From assembly GCF_000449425.2 (NCBI RefSeq), contig NZ_AVHW01000010.1, positions 1-47,626 on the forward strand: a stretch of 47,626 nt of DNA, read 5' to 3'. Below, piece after piece: positions 1-8,614 of this stretch (positions are counted from its first letter, which is position 1; each line of letters begins with the position of its first letter). A program made the position numbers and the translations under genes. The notes under the pieces are model-generated. The model did no database searches. It saw only the letters and a program-made list of their open reading frames with translations, and was not told the DNA's origin. Source of the DNA: Clostridioides difficile CD160 (GTDB taxonomy: Bacteria > Bacillota > Clostridia > Peptostreptococcales > Peptostreptococcaceae).

Positions 1-850
1 TTCCAGATAGTCTAGTTGCACTTAAATTCTTTGATATAGCATCATCTACAGTAGAAGTTCCCCCAATAACATAATTCTTTTGTGAATTTTTATTAATAAA
101 TTGTTTTGCATCTTCTTTCAGAGTTTTATCTGAAAATAATATAGCAATATTGTTTTTAGCAGCAGGTGCAGAAACACTACTTGCATCAGGTAATCCCTTA
201 TAACCATCAGCTATAGCTACGCTTTTAACCGCTTTTATACTATTTAGTTTATTTGCTATCTGTAAAGAAGTGTCTTGTCTATCAATACCACCTATTCTCT
301 CTACAGTTAAACCCTTATTCTTTAGTGTATTAACTACAGAATCAGAGATAGAATTTAGTCCACCTATTAGAGTTATGTTTTTAGCTCCAAGTCTTGAAAT
401 TTCATTAAGAGTAGATTCAGGTATAGAGTCTTTGTCTGTTATAAGTATTGGAGCATCTAAAGCTTTGGACAAAGGTGTAACTGCTAGAGAATCAGCTAGA
501 GCTTTGTCTTGTATCAAAACAATATTCGTAGAAGAATTCCAACCATGTTTTGATACACTTATTGCTGTATCAAAATTATTTGATGTTTGAATAGAGTCCT
601 GGTCAACCTTTCGTGTTGAAAAAGTAGTTCCTTTATTTATTTCAATATTGTTATTTAGTTCATCAGCATATGATACACTTGTTAAACTTGAAGAAAAGCC
701 TAATAACATGGCACTAATAAGTAAGCCACTCATTACAAAGTTATATTTTTTCTTGATTTTGAGACGCTTTTTCTCCCCAGACCTTGTATATGTAGTGCTT
801 ACATGAACTTGCGTATTTTCTGTATTGTCAAATCTTTTTTTAAAAGCCAT
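1..850 (-). CDS. Cell-wall protein with CWB2 repeats (3' end cut off)
   Basis: The gene reads from ATG at 850 and runs off the left edge. A GGGGGGAATAGGAAG ribosome site precedes the start. The product has an unusually long basic N-region of about 34 residues, a hydrophobic signal peptide and an AYA/D-type cleavage site (VSYAD). Next come CWB2-type (PF04122) repeats with typical phrases: DKALADSLAVTPLSKAL, PILITDKDSIP, ITLIGGLNSIS, VERIGG and VIGGTSTVDDAIS. CWB2 modules anchor proteins non-covalently to the cell-wall polymer PSII in C. difficile and relatives. The effector domain, if any, lies outside the window. It is the only truncated gene on this side and is separated from the next gene by a terminator. 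I am confident of the family; the function of the missing part is unknown. Confidence 0.88.
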   Translation of the reverse strand, partial: MAFKKRFDNTENTQVHVSTTYTRSGEKKRLKIKKKYNFVMSGLLISAMLLGFSSSLTSVSYADELNNNIEINKGTTFSTRKVDQDSIQTSNNFDTAISVSKHGWNSSTNIVLIQDKALADSLAVTPLSKALDAPILITDKDSIPESTLNEISRLGAKNITLIGGLNSISDSVVNTLKNKGLTVERIGGIDRQDTSLQIANKLNSIKAVKSVAIADGYKGLPDASSVSAPAAKNNIAILFSDKTLKEDAKQFINKNSQKNYVIGGTSTVDDAISKNLSATRLSG

Positions 851-905
851 CTTCCTATTCCCCCCATATATTTTAGATTCTTATACTACATAGATAGTTC
901 ATCCT

Positions 906-976
906 AATGTAATTATAAGTTATAAATTGTATACTTTCCACAATTATCCAAAATTTATCTTTATAATTACATTATA
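906..976 (-). promoter_or_regulatory. Promoter and inverted repeat upstream of the CWB2 gene
   Basis: On the minus strand an extended -10 (TGGTATAAT, 971-979) lies about 115 nt upstream of the CWB2 start. It overlaps one arm of a perfect 13-bp inverted repeat (906-918 and 961-973, AATGTAATTATAA). The -35 is poor. The repeat could be an operator or could fold in the 5' leader. Only the sequence pattern supports this. Confidence 0.45.
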
Positions 977-1042
977 CCACCAATTTGTTAGTTGTGTTAC
1001 TCTTTTCTAACATATCTGTGTCAAATAAATATTTCTGCAATA

Positions 1043-1071
1043 AAAAGTGTCTGAAAATTTCAGACACTTTT
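1043..1071 (-). terminator. Intrinsic terminator after the DUF4116 gene
   Basis: Arms AAAAGTGTCTG and CAGACACTTTT with an AT loop form a strong hairpin. It lies 11 bases beyond the stop codon of the gene at 1082-1732. The T-rich side suits both strands. Confidence 0.8.
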
Positions 1072-1081
1072 ATTTGTAATA

Positions 1082-1732
1082 TTAATAATGTAAATAAATA
1101 AGTGACATATATCTGAATTTTAATAGCGTTAAAATAACAGCAAGGGCAATAAGCATAAGAATACCAAATGTCAATATTAGACCTCTAATTAACTTTCTAA
1201 ACTTGCATAAGAAATAATATATATATATATCTTTTGGTATGAATTTAATATCTAATGTCCTTTTGTTAGTTTCAATATCCTTCAAAAAATCAAAATAAGC
1301 TTTCCTATAAACATTTATTCCTTGCTTTAAGTCAAATCCACCATCTTCATTATAGATTTTAACTAAAAATTTTTCTTTAGTAATGTTCTTATAATTTCCA
1401 ATAGTGAATAGCCACACTCCCTTTTCTTTAATAGCTATTACTTCTTTAACTTCCCCCTTTTTTTCTAAATATCTAAGTTTAAATATATCCAAGTATTTTT
1501 CTTTGTCTTTTACATATCTAATTGCATGTCTATTTTGTTTTAGAGCTTCTACACATATCTTTATTGTTTGCTTTTTTACATATTCTAAAGCTCTGCCATC
1601 TTGCATTACTGCTGCTAAACATATCTCTGGCGTTTGTTCTTTTACATATTCTAAAGCTCTGCCATCTTGTATTACTGCTTCTAAACACATTTCTAGGGTT
1701 TGTTCTTTTACATGTTTTAAATCTATCTCCAT
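1082..1732 (-). CDS. DUF4116-repeat protein with C-terminal membrane anchor
   Basis: The 216-residue product begins with three tandem ~23-residue repeats of the DUF4116 type (ALEYVKEQTPEICLAAVMQ, twice almost identical). The third is more diverged and ends in RYVKDKEK. An unassigned middle region follows, and a single transmembrane helix sits near residues 188-208 (LILTFGILMLIALAVILTL). The ATG at 1732 is chosen because AGGTG lies 7 nt upstream; a GTG three codons earlier falls inside that ribosome site. DUF4116 repeats are helical and of unknown function, common in large surface or phage-associated proteins. The gene stands alone between two similar terminators. Confidence 0.75.
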   Translation of the reverse strand: MEIDLKHVKEQTLEMCLEAVIQDGRALEYVKEQTPEICLAAVMQDGRALEYVKKQTIKICVEALKQNRHAIRYVKDKEKYLDIFKLRYLEKKGEVKEVIAIKEKGVWLFTIGNYKNITKEKFLVKIYNEDGGFDLKQGINVYRKAYFDFLKDIETNKRTLDIKFIPKDIYIYYFLCKFRKLIRGLILTFGILMLIALAVILTLLKFRYMSLIYLHY

Positions 1733-1756
1733 ACAGTTCACCTACTTTTGTATTTA

Positions 1757-1786
1757 AAAAGTGCCTAAAAAATTTTAGACACTTTT
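1757..1786 (-). terminator. Intrinsic terminator after the giant surface-protein gene
   Basis: Arms AAAAGTGCCTAAAA and TTTTAGACACTTTT pair fully in minus-strand RNA (one G-U) but carry an A-C mismatch in plus-strand RNA. It therefore serves the gene ending at 1803. The stem is close in sequence to the terminator at 1043-1071. Confidence 0.75.
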
Positions 1787-1802
1787 ATTTTTATCCCTAA
1801 GA

Positions 1803-4800
1803 TTATTTTGTAGTATCTAAAATAGATACATTTGGAACAGTAAATTTCATTTCTTTATCATTCCATACTTTTTTAGATGTATCATCATATAGTATATAAC
1901 AATCTGATTTATCTACAGTCATTTTTAATTTTGTATGACCTTTAAGTCCTTTTGTATAAAAATCATTTTTGTTTATAGGAGATTCAATCCCTGGCATATT
2001 CATAGCAATCTTGTCAGTATACATGTATGCTTTAGGTAATTCAAATACAGTTGTATACTCTCTTATGATTAATACAGTTGTATCTTCATTGTACCAACCA
2101 GCACCAACTTTAACATCACTTGTACCTCTGACAGCATTTATTAAATTAGCAACATTTGCTTCATCCAAAGCTTTACCTTTTGATTTCTCAAAAACATCTA
2201 ACACAGTATCTTGTGTATTAAGCTTCATTTTGCTTAATATATCTTTTGTAATATCATTAACACTACTAACACCTTTACCATTAACTAGTGTCAATTTACC
2301 ACTTCTGACTACCAAACGATACTCTTCAGTTGTTTTATTCTTACCAGTTATATCTTTAGTTACTTCTTTACCATTATAATCTTTACCACCTATATTCATG
2401 CTTGGTTGAATTTTTAATTTGAATTTCCAACCATCACCAGTCTTTGTTCCAAACTTATTCATATAGCTATCTCTAACTTTATCAGTACTATAGCTGCTAT
2501 TACCCCAAGAATTTTTAATAGCAGTATTTCCTATGTCTAAAGCATAAGTTTTAGCTGTTAGAGTTGGTTTATCGCCCCAAGGAAGCTTACCTGTTCCACC
2601 TAATGTATAAGATAAGTTTACAGCACTTCCTTTGTGAATTACTTGAGAACTTCCTACCTTTGTTCCACTTGCCACCTTACTTGCTAGAGATTTAGCTTTT
2701 TTATCTGTTGCAACACTTGTTCCTACTACTTTTGAATTCATCTTAGCATCTAATCTTAAATAATTATAAGAAAGTGGAGTTATAGTTCTTTGTTTTTCAC
2801 CAGCTATTATATCTATCGCAGTATTCCCAGACAGATCTGAATGAGCCATAGTTACTTCTGGATATACTTTAAGTCCTGATGTTTTCTTTGTTTCATAACT
2901 ATAAGATTCTTGAGCTCCTTTTGATTCCTGTGGAACTTTTGTACTTACATCGCCTGTGTGGTATCTATAATAATCTATAGCTAACTTATATGTAGCTGGT
3001 GTATATTTTTGTGTGGCTGTTTCACTTGATGTGTAACATCTGCACACACTATGACCTTCACTATTAGTTGTGTGTCTATAATTAGCTTTTTTATGAATAT
3101 AACTTGTGATTGGGTCCAGCATATAGATTTGAATATTACTATTCATAGTTTTCTTGTTTCTATATTTATAATTTGTATCCCCTTTATCACCTGCAGCTAT
3201 CTCATTTGTATAACCATTGTTTTTCCAGTTAGCAAACTTATAAGTATCAATATCTCTATTTGTTCTAGTTGCTACTAGTGAACCTCCTACTGCTTGAGAA
3301 AATGTTGTACCACCATGAGTTACACTTGTACCATGTGGAGTTCCCTTCCACTTAGCATTTATTTTTAACCACGGACTCGCTTTTAAATCTACATCTTTTA
3401 AAGATAAGTTTGTCCAGCCAGATGGATTTAATGATGAACTTACATGAGAAGTACTATCTGAGCTATGAGACACTTTGTAAATTGCATAAGCTAATTTAGA
3501 AGATAAGTCATCCCAATATTTTGATAAACGCCACTCTGGTACTTCTTTTGCTTCTTCTCCAGTTTCATCAACAGTTGAAGGTATTTCTTTTGCCTTTAAA
3601 TATACGGTCATTTCAGCATCTGCAAATTCTCTTTCACCTTTTTCATTTTTCTTATCTTTATATTTATTCTCAGCTGCAGCACCTTCAAAATCTTCATTTA
3701 CATCAAAATCATTATCTGCATTTTGCTCTCCACCTAAATATGTTTCATACTCATCTATTTGATTTGGTTTTAACAAATCTAATAGCATTTTATTCACTGT
3801 TGTATCATATACTAAAGCTTCTTCTTTAGAAACTTTAGATGGAGTATTGATTTTTAAAGTATCTTTAAATAGGCCTTCTTTATCTTTCTTATCTATTAAA
3901 TCTATTTTATTTTTAGCTTCTTTTTCTATCTTGTATGTTTTTCCATTACTTTCTATAGTACTATCAACTAAATCTACCTTGCTTATATCCTTGCATAACT
4001 TGAACTCTTTTCCTGTTTGCCAATCTTTTGCTGGTTGAGCTACAGCCCCTACTTTTGTACCTTCTGAATTATATAAATCTATTTTAGTTTGTATGAAAAG
4101 CTTTGGAGCTTTTGCTGATTGGCCAGCTTTCCAATGATGGTATCCCCAACCTCCAAAAATATTCTTTTTAACAGGTCCTCCTGAATTTATGGCTTGTATA
4201 GTGTTTACATATCCTCCTTGCATCGGTTTCCAACCTGACGATGATATATGACCTAATCTTTTGCACCAGCTAGAACATCCACTTTTTGTACAATAACCTG
4301 ATTTTGGACTACTAGTTGTTCCACCGCGACTATAAAGATATTTGTACTCTCTAAAATATACACTTCTTTGTTGCTCATCATTACCAGTAACTTTTTTACT
4401 ATCAGCTAAACCTAAAGCCATAGAGATATATGACGTTGGCATATACATTCCATTTGGTTTTCCTTTACTATATAAGTGAAGTCTAGGCATTGTTTGAATT
4501 AAAAAGGTTACTTCATTTGATTCATACTTACCTTGGATATAGTCTATATCTTTTTGTGAAACACCTTTTGATTTCATTAAATTTATATAATCATTGAAAA
4601 ATTGTTGTTTCCAGGCATCATCTTTGCTTCTTATTGTATTTCCTATGCCATCACCATAGTTGACTTTGTATACTCCTTTTGAATCTTTCTCAGCCGAAGC
4701 TAAAGCGTTGCCCATAGTTGATAAAACTTTATTTGAGTTAGATTTTACTGCTGATGGAGTCCCTACTACTCTCTTTGTCATTTCAGAACTATTTAAAGAA

Positions 4801-6902
4801 TCTGCATTAGTTTGGCCAAAGATTCTATCTTTACCAGCTATTAGATAATATGTCCCATCTGAATATGTTCCAAGAATACCACTATTTTTAAAATCAGTTT
4901 CAGTTGATTTGTTAACTGGCATAAACAAGCAATATTTCATGTATTCTGATGAGAATTTATATGATTTTACTATATCATTTTCGGTAGCATCTTCAGTTAG
5001 TAAAGTTACACTTCCATCGACTGCCTGACCATTTTTTACACTTCCTGTGTTTGGTACAAATCCAAACATTACTACTTGATTAACATTTTGACCATTCAAG
5101 GTCCAGTAATTTGCATTATATGCATATCCATTAACAATAAGTTGGTCAGATGTAATAGCAGAACCACCTCCACTACCTCCACCTGAGCTACCTCCACTAT
5201 CGGCATTTGATTTTATTGGTGTACTTAGTAATATGCTGCTTATTAATAAGAACATAAACATATTATTTTTAAATTTCTTCTTATCACCTTTTAGTGCAAT
5301 AAACAAACTTAAAACTGCCACTACACCTGCTATTGATAGTATACCTATTTGTAAAGGTAACATATCTCTTGTATGAGGAGATATAACCTCTGCCTTATTT
5401 AAGATTTTTCCTTCTCCTAATATTAGAGTAGTCACTCCTGAAGCTTGTGGTATATCAACAGTAAAAACTTCATTTGTTTCATTATCTTGAATCATGAATG
5501 TTTCACCAGACATGACACAGAAATCAATTGGATTTTTGCCTTTATACTCTTTACTTTTTACTGCCTCAACATTTATAACAGAGAATTTATAATCTAATCT
5601 TTTTCCGTCTAATTCTTTATAAATTTGTAATTTATTTCGAGGAAACACAGTTAAATTTAAGTTTCCTGCTCCACTAGAAACAGTTACATTCTTATTGAAA
5701 TTAGTAGTTGCATAATTAGCTTCTACACTTACAGCATATTCTCCTATAGGTATATCTTCTAAATATTTATCTTTTGAACTAACTTCAAATTTTGATACAA
5801 TTCCTGTTTTTTTATTTTTAAGAGAAATAGTTAATTGAGTCCAGTTTTTACTTAAATCAGTATTTCCAACAGATTTAAAGTTAAGATTTATTTTCCCTAA
5901 TTGTGTATTTGCTGGACCAGAAGTCTCAACATTTCTTATTTTTATTACATTTGACATAAAGCTATCTAAATGTGTTTTACTAGATATTGTTGGATAAGTA
6001 ATTTCTCCTTGACCACTTCCAGTGTCAAATTCAAACTTTTTATCTACTGAATTTAAAACAATTCTAGGTTCAACTTTGTCTCTTGTAAGCCAAACTAACC
6101 CCTGGTCATTTGTTGTAACTCTATATTTTGAATTATTAAGAGTTCTTTCTATATCTATCTTAAAATTTTTCACTGGATTATCTTTCATATCCAATACTTT
6201 TATGACCACTAAATTAGTATCTGTAATTAACTTAACTCTCATAGGAGCATTTTTTGCCCCTTCTGGTAGGCTTCCTTCAGTATTATTTAAAATATTAAAT
6301 TCTGGACCTATAGTCTTTTCTATTACTTTATCTCTATTTACATACAAAGAGCTGCCGTCATCATTTAACATAAGAATAGATTTAACTACATTATCACTTT
6401 TTTCTCTTAAGCAAAACTTAAACTTATCACCTAACTTATATTTAGTTACATTATTGAATTTAACCAAGTAGCAATTTTCTTTTTTATTGAAGTTTTTTTC
6501 ATTCACTAATACTTTATCTATGTATTTGCCATTTGCATCTTGTAATTCAATCTCTACAGAAGGTATATATCCAACTTCATTTTGATTTGAATCTAATTCA
6601 ACTCTTAAATACATACCATCATTTACAATTACATCACCTGGACCTGGAGAATTATCATCTTTTACATCACTACTATTAACAGGAGGCTTATTGTCATTGT
6701 TATCATTTTTTACATCTACATCTGTACTTCCTATTATATTTCCTTCTGAATCAATGATATTTCCTTTTCCATCATCTTTTAGATCAGTTTGAACATTACC
6801 ATCTACTACAGCTCCTTTTCCATTTTCTGCATATGGATTTATTAATGACGTACTGCACATCATTAATACCAATAGAGTTGTTATTACTTTATGCTTAACC
6901 AA
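1803..6902 (-). CDS. Giant surface protein, two secreted halves joined by a membrane hairpin
   Basis: The ~1,699-residue product starts with a signal peptide (LVLMMCSTSLINPYAEN). Its N-terminal half has Asp/Asn-rich linkers and repeated beta-rich segments that look like Cna-B/SpaA stalk domains (e.g. VLDMKDNPVKNFKIDI). At about 508-512 is SPHTR, resembling the C. difficile sortase B motif SPxTG but with R for G. A transmembrane helix (about 515-538) and lysines (KGDKKKFKNN) follow, exactly as in an LPxTG tail. The protein then continues with a second signal-like helix (about 548-562), SNA/D and a Gly/Ser linker into a ~1,100-residue extracellular half with a Cys cluster (CTKSGCSSWC). There is no C-terminal anchor. 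TTG at 6902 follows GAGGTGAT; GTG at 6911 lies within that site. It may be the adhesin or substrate of the Tad-like system, but this is inference. Confidence 0.8.
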   Translation of the reverse strand: MVKHKVITTLLVLMMCSTSLINPYAENGKGAVVDGNVQTDLKDDGKGNIIDSEGNIIGSTDVDVKNDNNDNKPPVNSSDVKDDNSPGPGDVIVNDGMYLRVELDSNQNEVGYIPSVEIELQDANGKYIDKVLVNEKNFNKKENCYLVKFNNVTKYKLGDKFKFCLREKSDNVVKSILMLNDDGSSLYVNRDKVIEKTIGPEFNILNNTEGSLPEGAKNAPMRVKLITDTNLVVIKVLDMKDNPVKNFKIDIERTLNNSKYRVTTNDQGLVWLTRDKVEPRIVLNSVDKKFEFDTGSGQGEITYPTISSKTHLDSFMSNVIKIRNVETSGPANTQLGKINLNFKSVGNTDLSKNWTQLTISLKNKKTGIVSKFEVSSKDKYLEDIPIGEYAVSVEANYATTNFNKNVTVSSGAGNLNLTVFPRNKLQIYKELDGKRLDYKFSVINVEAVKSKEYKGKNPIDFCVMSGETFMIQDNETNEVFTVDIPQASGVTTLILGEGKILNKAEVISPHTRDMLPLQIGILSIAGVVAVLSLFIALKGDKKKFKNNMFMFLLISSILLSTPIKSNADSGGSSGGGSGGGSAITSDQLIVNGYAYNANYWTLNGQNVNQVVMFGFVPNTGSVKNGQAVDGSVTLLTEDATENDIVKSYKFSSEYMKYCLFMPVNKSTETDFKNSGILGTYSDGTYYLIAGKDRIFGQTNADSLNSSEMTKRVVGTPSAVKSNSNKVLSTMGNALASAEKDSKGVYKVNYGDGIGNTIRSKDDAWKQQFFNDYINLMKSKGVSQKDIDYIQGKYESNEVTFLIQTMPRLHLYSKGKPNGMYMPTSYISMALGLADSKKVTGNDEQQRSVYFREYKYLYSRGGTTSSPKSGYCTKSGCSSWCKRLGHISSSGWKPMQGGYVNTIQAINSGGPVKKNIFGGWGYHHWKAGQSAKAPKLFIQTKIDLYNSEGTKVGAVAQPAKDWQTGKEFKLCKDISKVDLVDSTIESNGKTYKIEKEAKNKIDLIDKKDKEGLFKDTLKINTPSKVSKEEALVYDTTVNKMLLDLLKPNQIDEYETYLGGEQNADNDFDVNEDFEGAAAENKYKDKKNEKGEREFADAEMTVYLKAKEIPSTVDETGEEAKEVPEWRLSKYWDDLSSKLAYAIYKVSHSSDSTSHVSSSLNPSGWTNLSLKDVDLKASPWLKINAKWKGTPHGTSVTHGGTTFSQAVGGSLVATRTNRDIDTYKFANWKNNGYTNEIAAGDKGDTNYKYRNKKTMNSNIQIYMLDPITSYIHKKANYRHTTNSEGHSVCRCYTSSETATQKYTPATYKLAIDYYRYHTGDVSTKVPQESKGAQESYSYETKKTSGLKVYPEVTMAHSDLSGNTAIDIIAGEKQRTITPLSYNYLRLDAKMNSKVVGTSVATDKKAKSLASKVASGTKVGSSQVIHKGSAVNLSYTLGGTGKLPWGDKPTLTAKTYALDIGNTAIKNSWGNSSYSTDKVRDSYMNKFGTKTGDGWKFKLKIQPSMNIGGKDYNGKEVTKDITGKNKTTEEYRLVVRSGKLTLVNGKGVSSVNDITKDILSKMKLNTQDTVLDVFEKSKGKALDEANVANLINAVRGTSDVKVGAGWYNEDTTVLIIREYTTVFELPKAYMYTDKIAMNMPGIESPINKNDFYTKGLKGHTKLKMTVDKSDCYILYDDTSKKVWNDKEMKFTVPNVSILDTTK

Positions 6903-7005
6903 AATAATCACCTCGCTTCTAAATTTATACTTTATTTATTAGATAAATAGTTTTTATTTTTTTGTTTGTATTTTCTTTTTATTTTTTTATATGTTTTTCC
7001 CAAAA

Positions 7006-7100
7006 TAAAAAAACATGTATGGAAGATACATGTTTTTTTATATTTAAAATATTTAAAAAAAGAAGGAACTATTATAATAACAACTTTTTTAATTTTTCAA
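7006..7100 (-). ncRNA. sRNA array unit 10 (or leader of the giant surface-protein gene)
   Basis: Minus-strand promoter: -35 TTGAAA (7095-7100), 18-nt spacer, -10 TATAAT (7071-7076). Predicted start near 7064. It ends in a terminator at 7007-7039 (AAAAAAACATGTAT / ATACATGTTTTTTT), giving an RNA of about 59 nt. It is the unit nearest the giant gene (start 6902), so the hairpin could also act as an attenuator for that gene. No open reading frame with a ribosome site is seen. Confidence 0.6.
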
Positions 7101-7177
7101 GAAACTATTTTTGGCTGTTAATAATCTTTATAATTTCTTTCAAAATAAACAAGTTGAATTATTCGATACTTTTAATT

Positions 7178-7339
7178 TAAAAACATTTGTGTAGTAAGTT
7201 CCTTCCGAACTTACCACACAATGTTTTTTGAATTTCTTATTACCTTACTCATAAGAAATTCAATTCCTATAACTTAACGTAGGAAACTTATGAAAAAAAA
7301 TATTACATTCATTATATTCCCATTTTGAAATCACGTCAA
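7178..7339 (-). ncRNA. sRNA array unit 9, most structured
   Basis: -35 TTGACG (7334-7339), 17-nt spacer, -10 TATAAT (7311-7316); start near 7304. The ~127-nt RNA has an internal hairpin (GAATTTCTTAT / ATAAGAAATTC, 7230-7261). It ends in a long terminator stem at 7179-7229, whose plus-strand arms are ACATTTGTGTAGTAAGTT and GAACTTACCACACAATGT. It contains GTTTCCTAC, also present in unit 8. No ORF. Confidence 0.65.
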
Positions 7340-7371
7340 GCTAATTCAAATTTAAATTTATATTTTTTCAA

Positions 7372-7515
7372 TAAAAAAAGATTATAAATTAATATAATCT
7401 TTTTTTGGGAAGTAAGAGCTAAACGACTTATAACCGATTTAAAATTGACTGTGTAGGAAACTATCTAAAATCTAGTTATGAATCATATTATAGTTCTTTT
7501 TTATAAAAAAATCAA
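7372..7515 (-). ncRNA. sRNA array unit 8
   Basis: -35 TTGATT (7510-7515), 17-nt spacer, -10 TATAAT (7487-7492); start near 7480. The terminator at 7373-7407 (AAAAAAAGATTATA / TATAATCTTTTTTT) gives an RNA of about 109 nt. It carries the unpaired pyrimidine stretches GTTTCCTAC and CTTACTTCCC. No ORF. Confidence 0.65.
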
Positions 7516-7524
7516 ATCTTTTCA

Positions 7525-7622
7525 TAAAAAAAGAACTGCAGACTACAAATACAGTTCTTTTTTTTATAAACATATGGTAGATTAACTAGGTTTATTATAT
7601 AATCTTTTTTAGATTTTATCAA
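7525..7622 (-). ncRNA. sRNA array unit 7
   Basis: -35 TTGATA (7617-7622), 17-nt spacer, -10 TATAAT (7594-7599); start near 7587. The terminator at 7526-7565 (AAAAAAAGAACTG / CAGTTCTTTTTTTT) gives an RNA of about 63 nt. No ORF with a ribosome site. Confidence 0.65.
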
Positions 7623-7746
7623 GTTTTTCCTGATTCTTTTTTCTAAAAGCATAATTTCCACAAATTTATTCTATTTTTTTGTAAACACAAAATATATTTT
7701 TCTACTTTAGCGAAGTTCCCACATAGAAATTTTTATAAAACTTCAC

Positions 7747-7861
7747 TAAAAAAGAAATAGCATAAATATACTATTTCTTTTTTTCTCTAACACTATAAAA
7801 TACAAGGGGATTATATCTTACGAGTTAACATCATTATAATATCTCATTTTATATTTTTCAA
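7747..7861 (-). ncRNA. sRNA array unit 6
   Basis: -35 TTGAAA (7856-7861), 17-nt spacer, -10 TATAAT (7833-7838); start near 7826. The terminator at 7748-7784 (AAAAAAGAAATAG / CTATTTCTTTTTTT) gives an RNA of about 80 nt. It contains ATAATCCCCTTGTATT, where CCCCTT is complementary to a Shine-Dalgarno sequence. The promoter block is almost the same as in units 2-5. Confidence 0.7.
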
Positions 7862-7901
7862 GTTTTTTCATTTTCTATTTTTTTATTTAAAAAACTTTAA
7901 A

Positions 7902-8013
7902 TAAAAAAGAAATAATATTTTCATATTACTTCTTTTTTATTCCTACAAACATTGGAGAAACAACTTTATATTGTTTATATCCTTATTATAGTATCTTGTT
8001 TTATATTTTTCAA
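7902..8013 (-). ncRNA. sRNA array unit 5
   Basis: -35 TTGAAA (8008-8013), 17-nt spacer, -10 TATAAT (7985-7990); start near 7978. The terminator at 7903-7938 (AGAAGTAATAT pairing with ATATTATTTCT on the minus strand) is nearly identical to that of unit 4. The RNA is about 77 nt and carries TTTCTCCAATG, complementary to a GGAGAAA-type ribosome site. Confidence 0.7.
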
Positions 8014-8045
8014 GCCTTTTTATTTTTTTCTTGAAATTTTACAAA

Positions 8046-8188
8046 TAAAAAAGAAATAATATTTTCATATTACTTCTTTTCTATTTAATCATCGCTAAGT
8101 TTAATAAGTATTTTTAAAATAGTTTGAATGAATTATAATTGGAAAATGCAATTAACATAATTATAGTATCTTATTTTCTTTTTTTCAA
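8046..8188 (-). ncRNA. sRNA array unit 4
   Basis: -35 TTGAAA (8183-8188), 17-nt spacer, -10 TATAAT (8160-8165); start near 8153. The terminator at 8047-8080 shares its stem with unit 5. The RNA is about 108 nt and contains ATTTTCCAATTATAATTC. No ORF. Confidence 0.7.
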
Positions 8189-8256
8189 GCTTTTTCACTT
8201 TTAAAACACATTTATTTTTTCTAGTCTCGAAAATTTTATGTATTTTCATTATTTAT

Positions 8257-8392
8257 TAAAAAAAGAAACAGTATAAATATACTGTTTCTTTTTTTTAATA
8301 ACTATTAAATACAAATTGGAGTTATTGTAAATGGACTTAAGTTAAAACCTTATGAATATTATCATTATAATATCTTATTTTCTTTTTTTCAA
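8257..8392 (-). ncRNA. sRNA array unit 3
   Basis: -35 TTGAAA (8387-8392), 17-nt spacer, -10 TATAAT (8364-8369); start near 8357. The very strong terminator at 8258-8296 (AAAAAAAGAAACAGTATA arm) gives an RNA of about 101 nt. It contains AACTCCAATTTGTATTTAA, matching the CTCCAAT(G/T)TTTGTA pattern of unit 5. The promoter block is the same as in unit 4. Confidence 0.72.
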
Positions 8393-8444
8393 GCTTTTTC
8401 ATTTTTTTAAAGTATATATTTATTATTTTTTTGAAAATCAACAT

Positions 8445-8568
8445 AAAAAAGAGATAGCATAAATATACTATCTCTTTTTCATGACAAACAATTGTTGAAC
8501 GTTTTTAAATAAGTATTCTTAAAAGTTTTATTTAAAACTAGTATAGTGATTCCTTTTATATTTTTCAA
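8445..8568 (-). ncRNA. sRNA array unit 2
   Basis: -35 TTGAAA (8563-8568), 17-nt spacer, -10 TATACT (8540-8545); start near 8533. The terminator at 8446-8479 (AAAAAGAGATAG / CTATCTCTTTTT) gives an RNA of about 89 nt. Its stem resembles that of unit 6 (GAGATAG versus GAAATAG). No ORF. Confidence 0.7.
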
Positions 8569-8614
8569 GTTTTTTATTTTTATTTTAGTAAAAAATCCAA
8601 TGATATATCTATTT

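Noticed and set aside
270-590. Open frame of 106 codons on the plus strand
   Set aside because: It is the reverse of the CWB2 gene, whose signal peptide, ribosome site and repeats are clear; it has no ribosome site of its own.
6962-7180. 72-codon plus-strand frame, Phe/Asn-rich
   Set aside because: It covers the terminator of an array unit and has low-complexity composition without a ribosome site.
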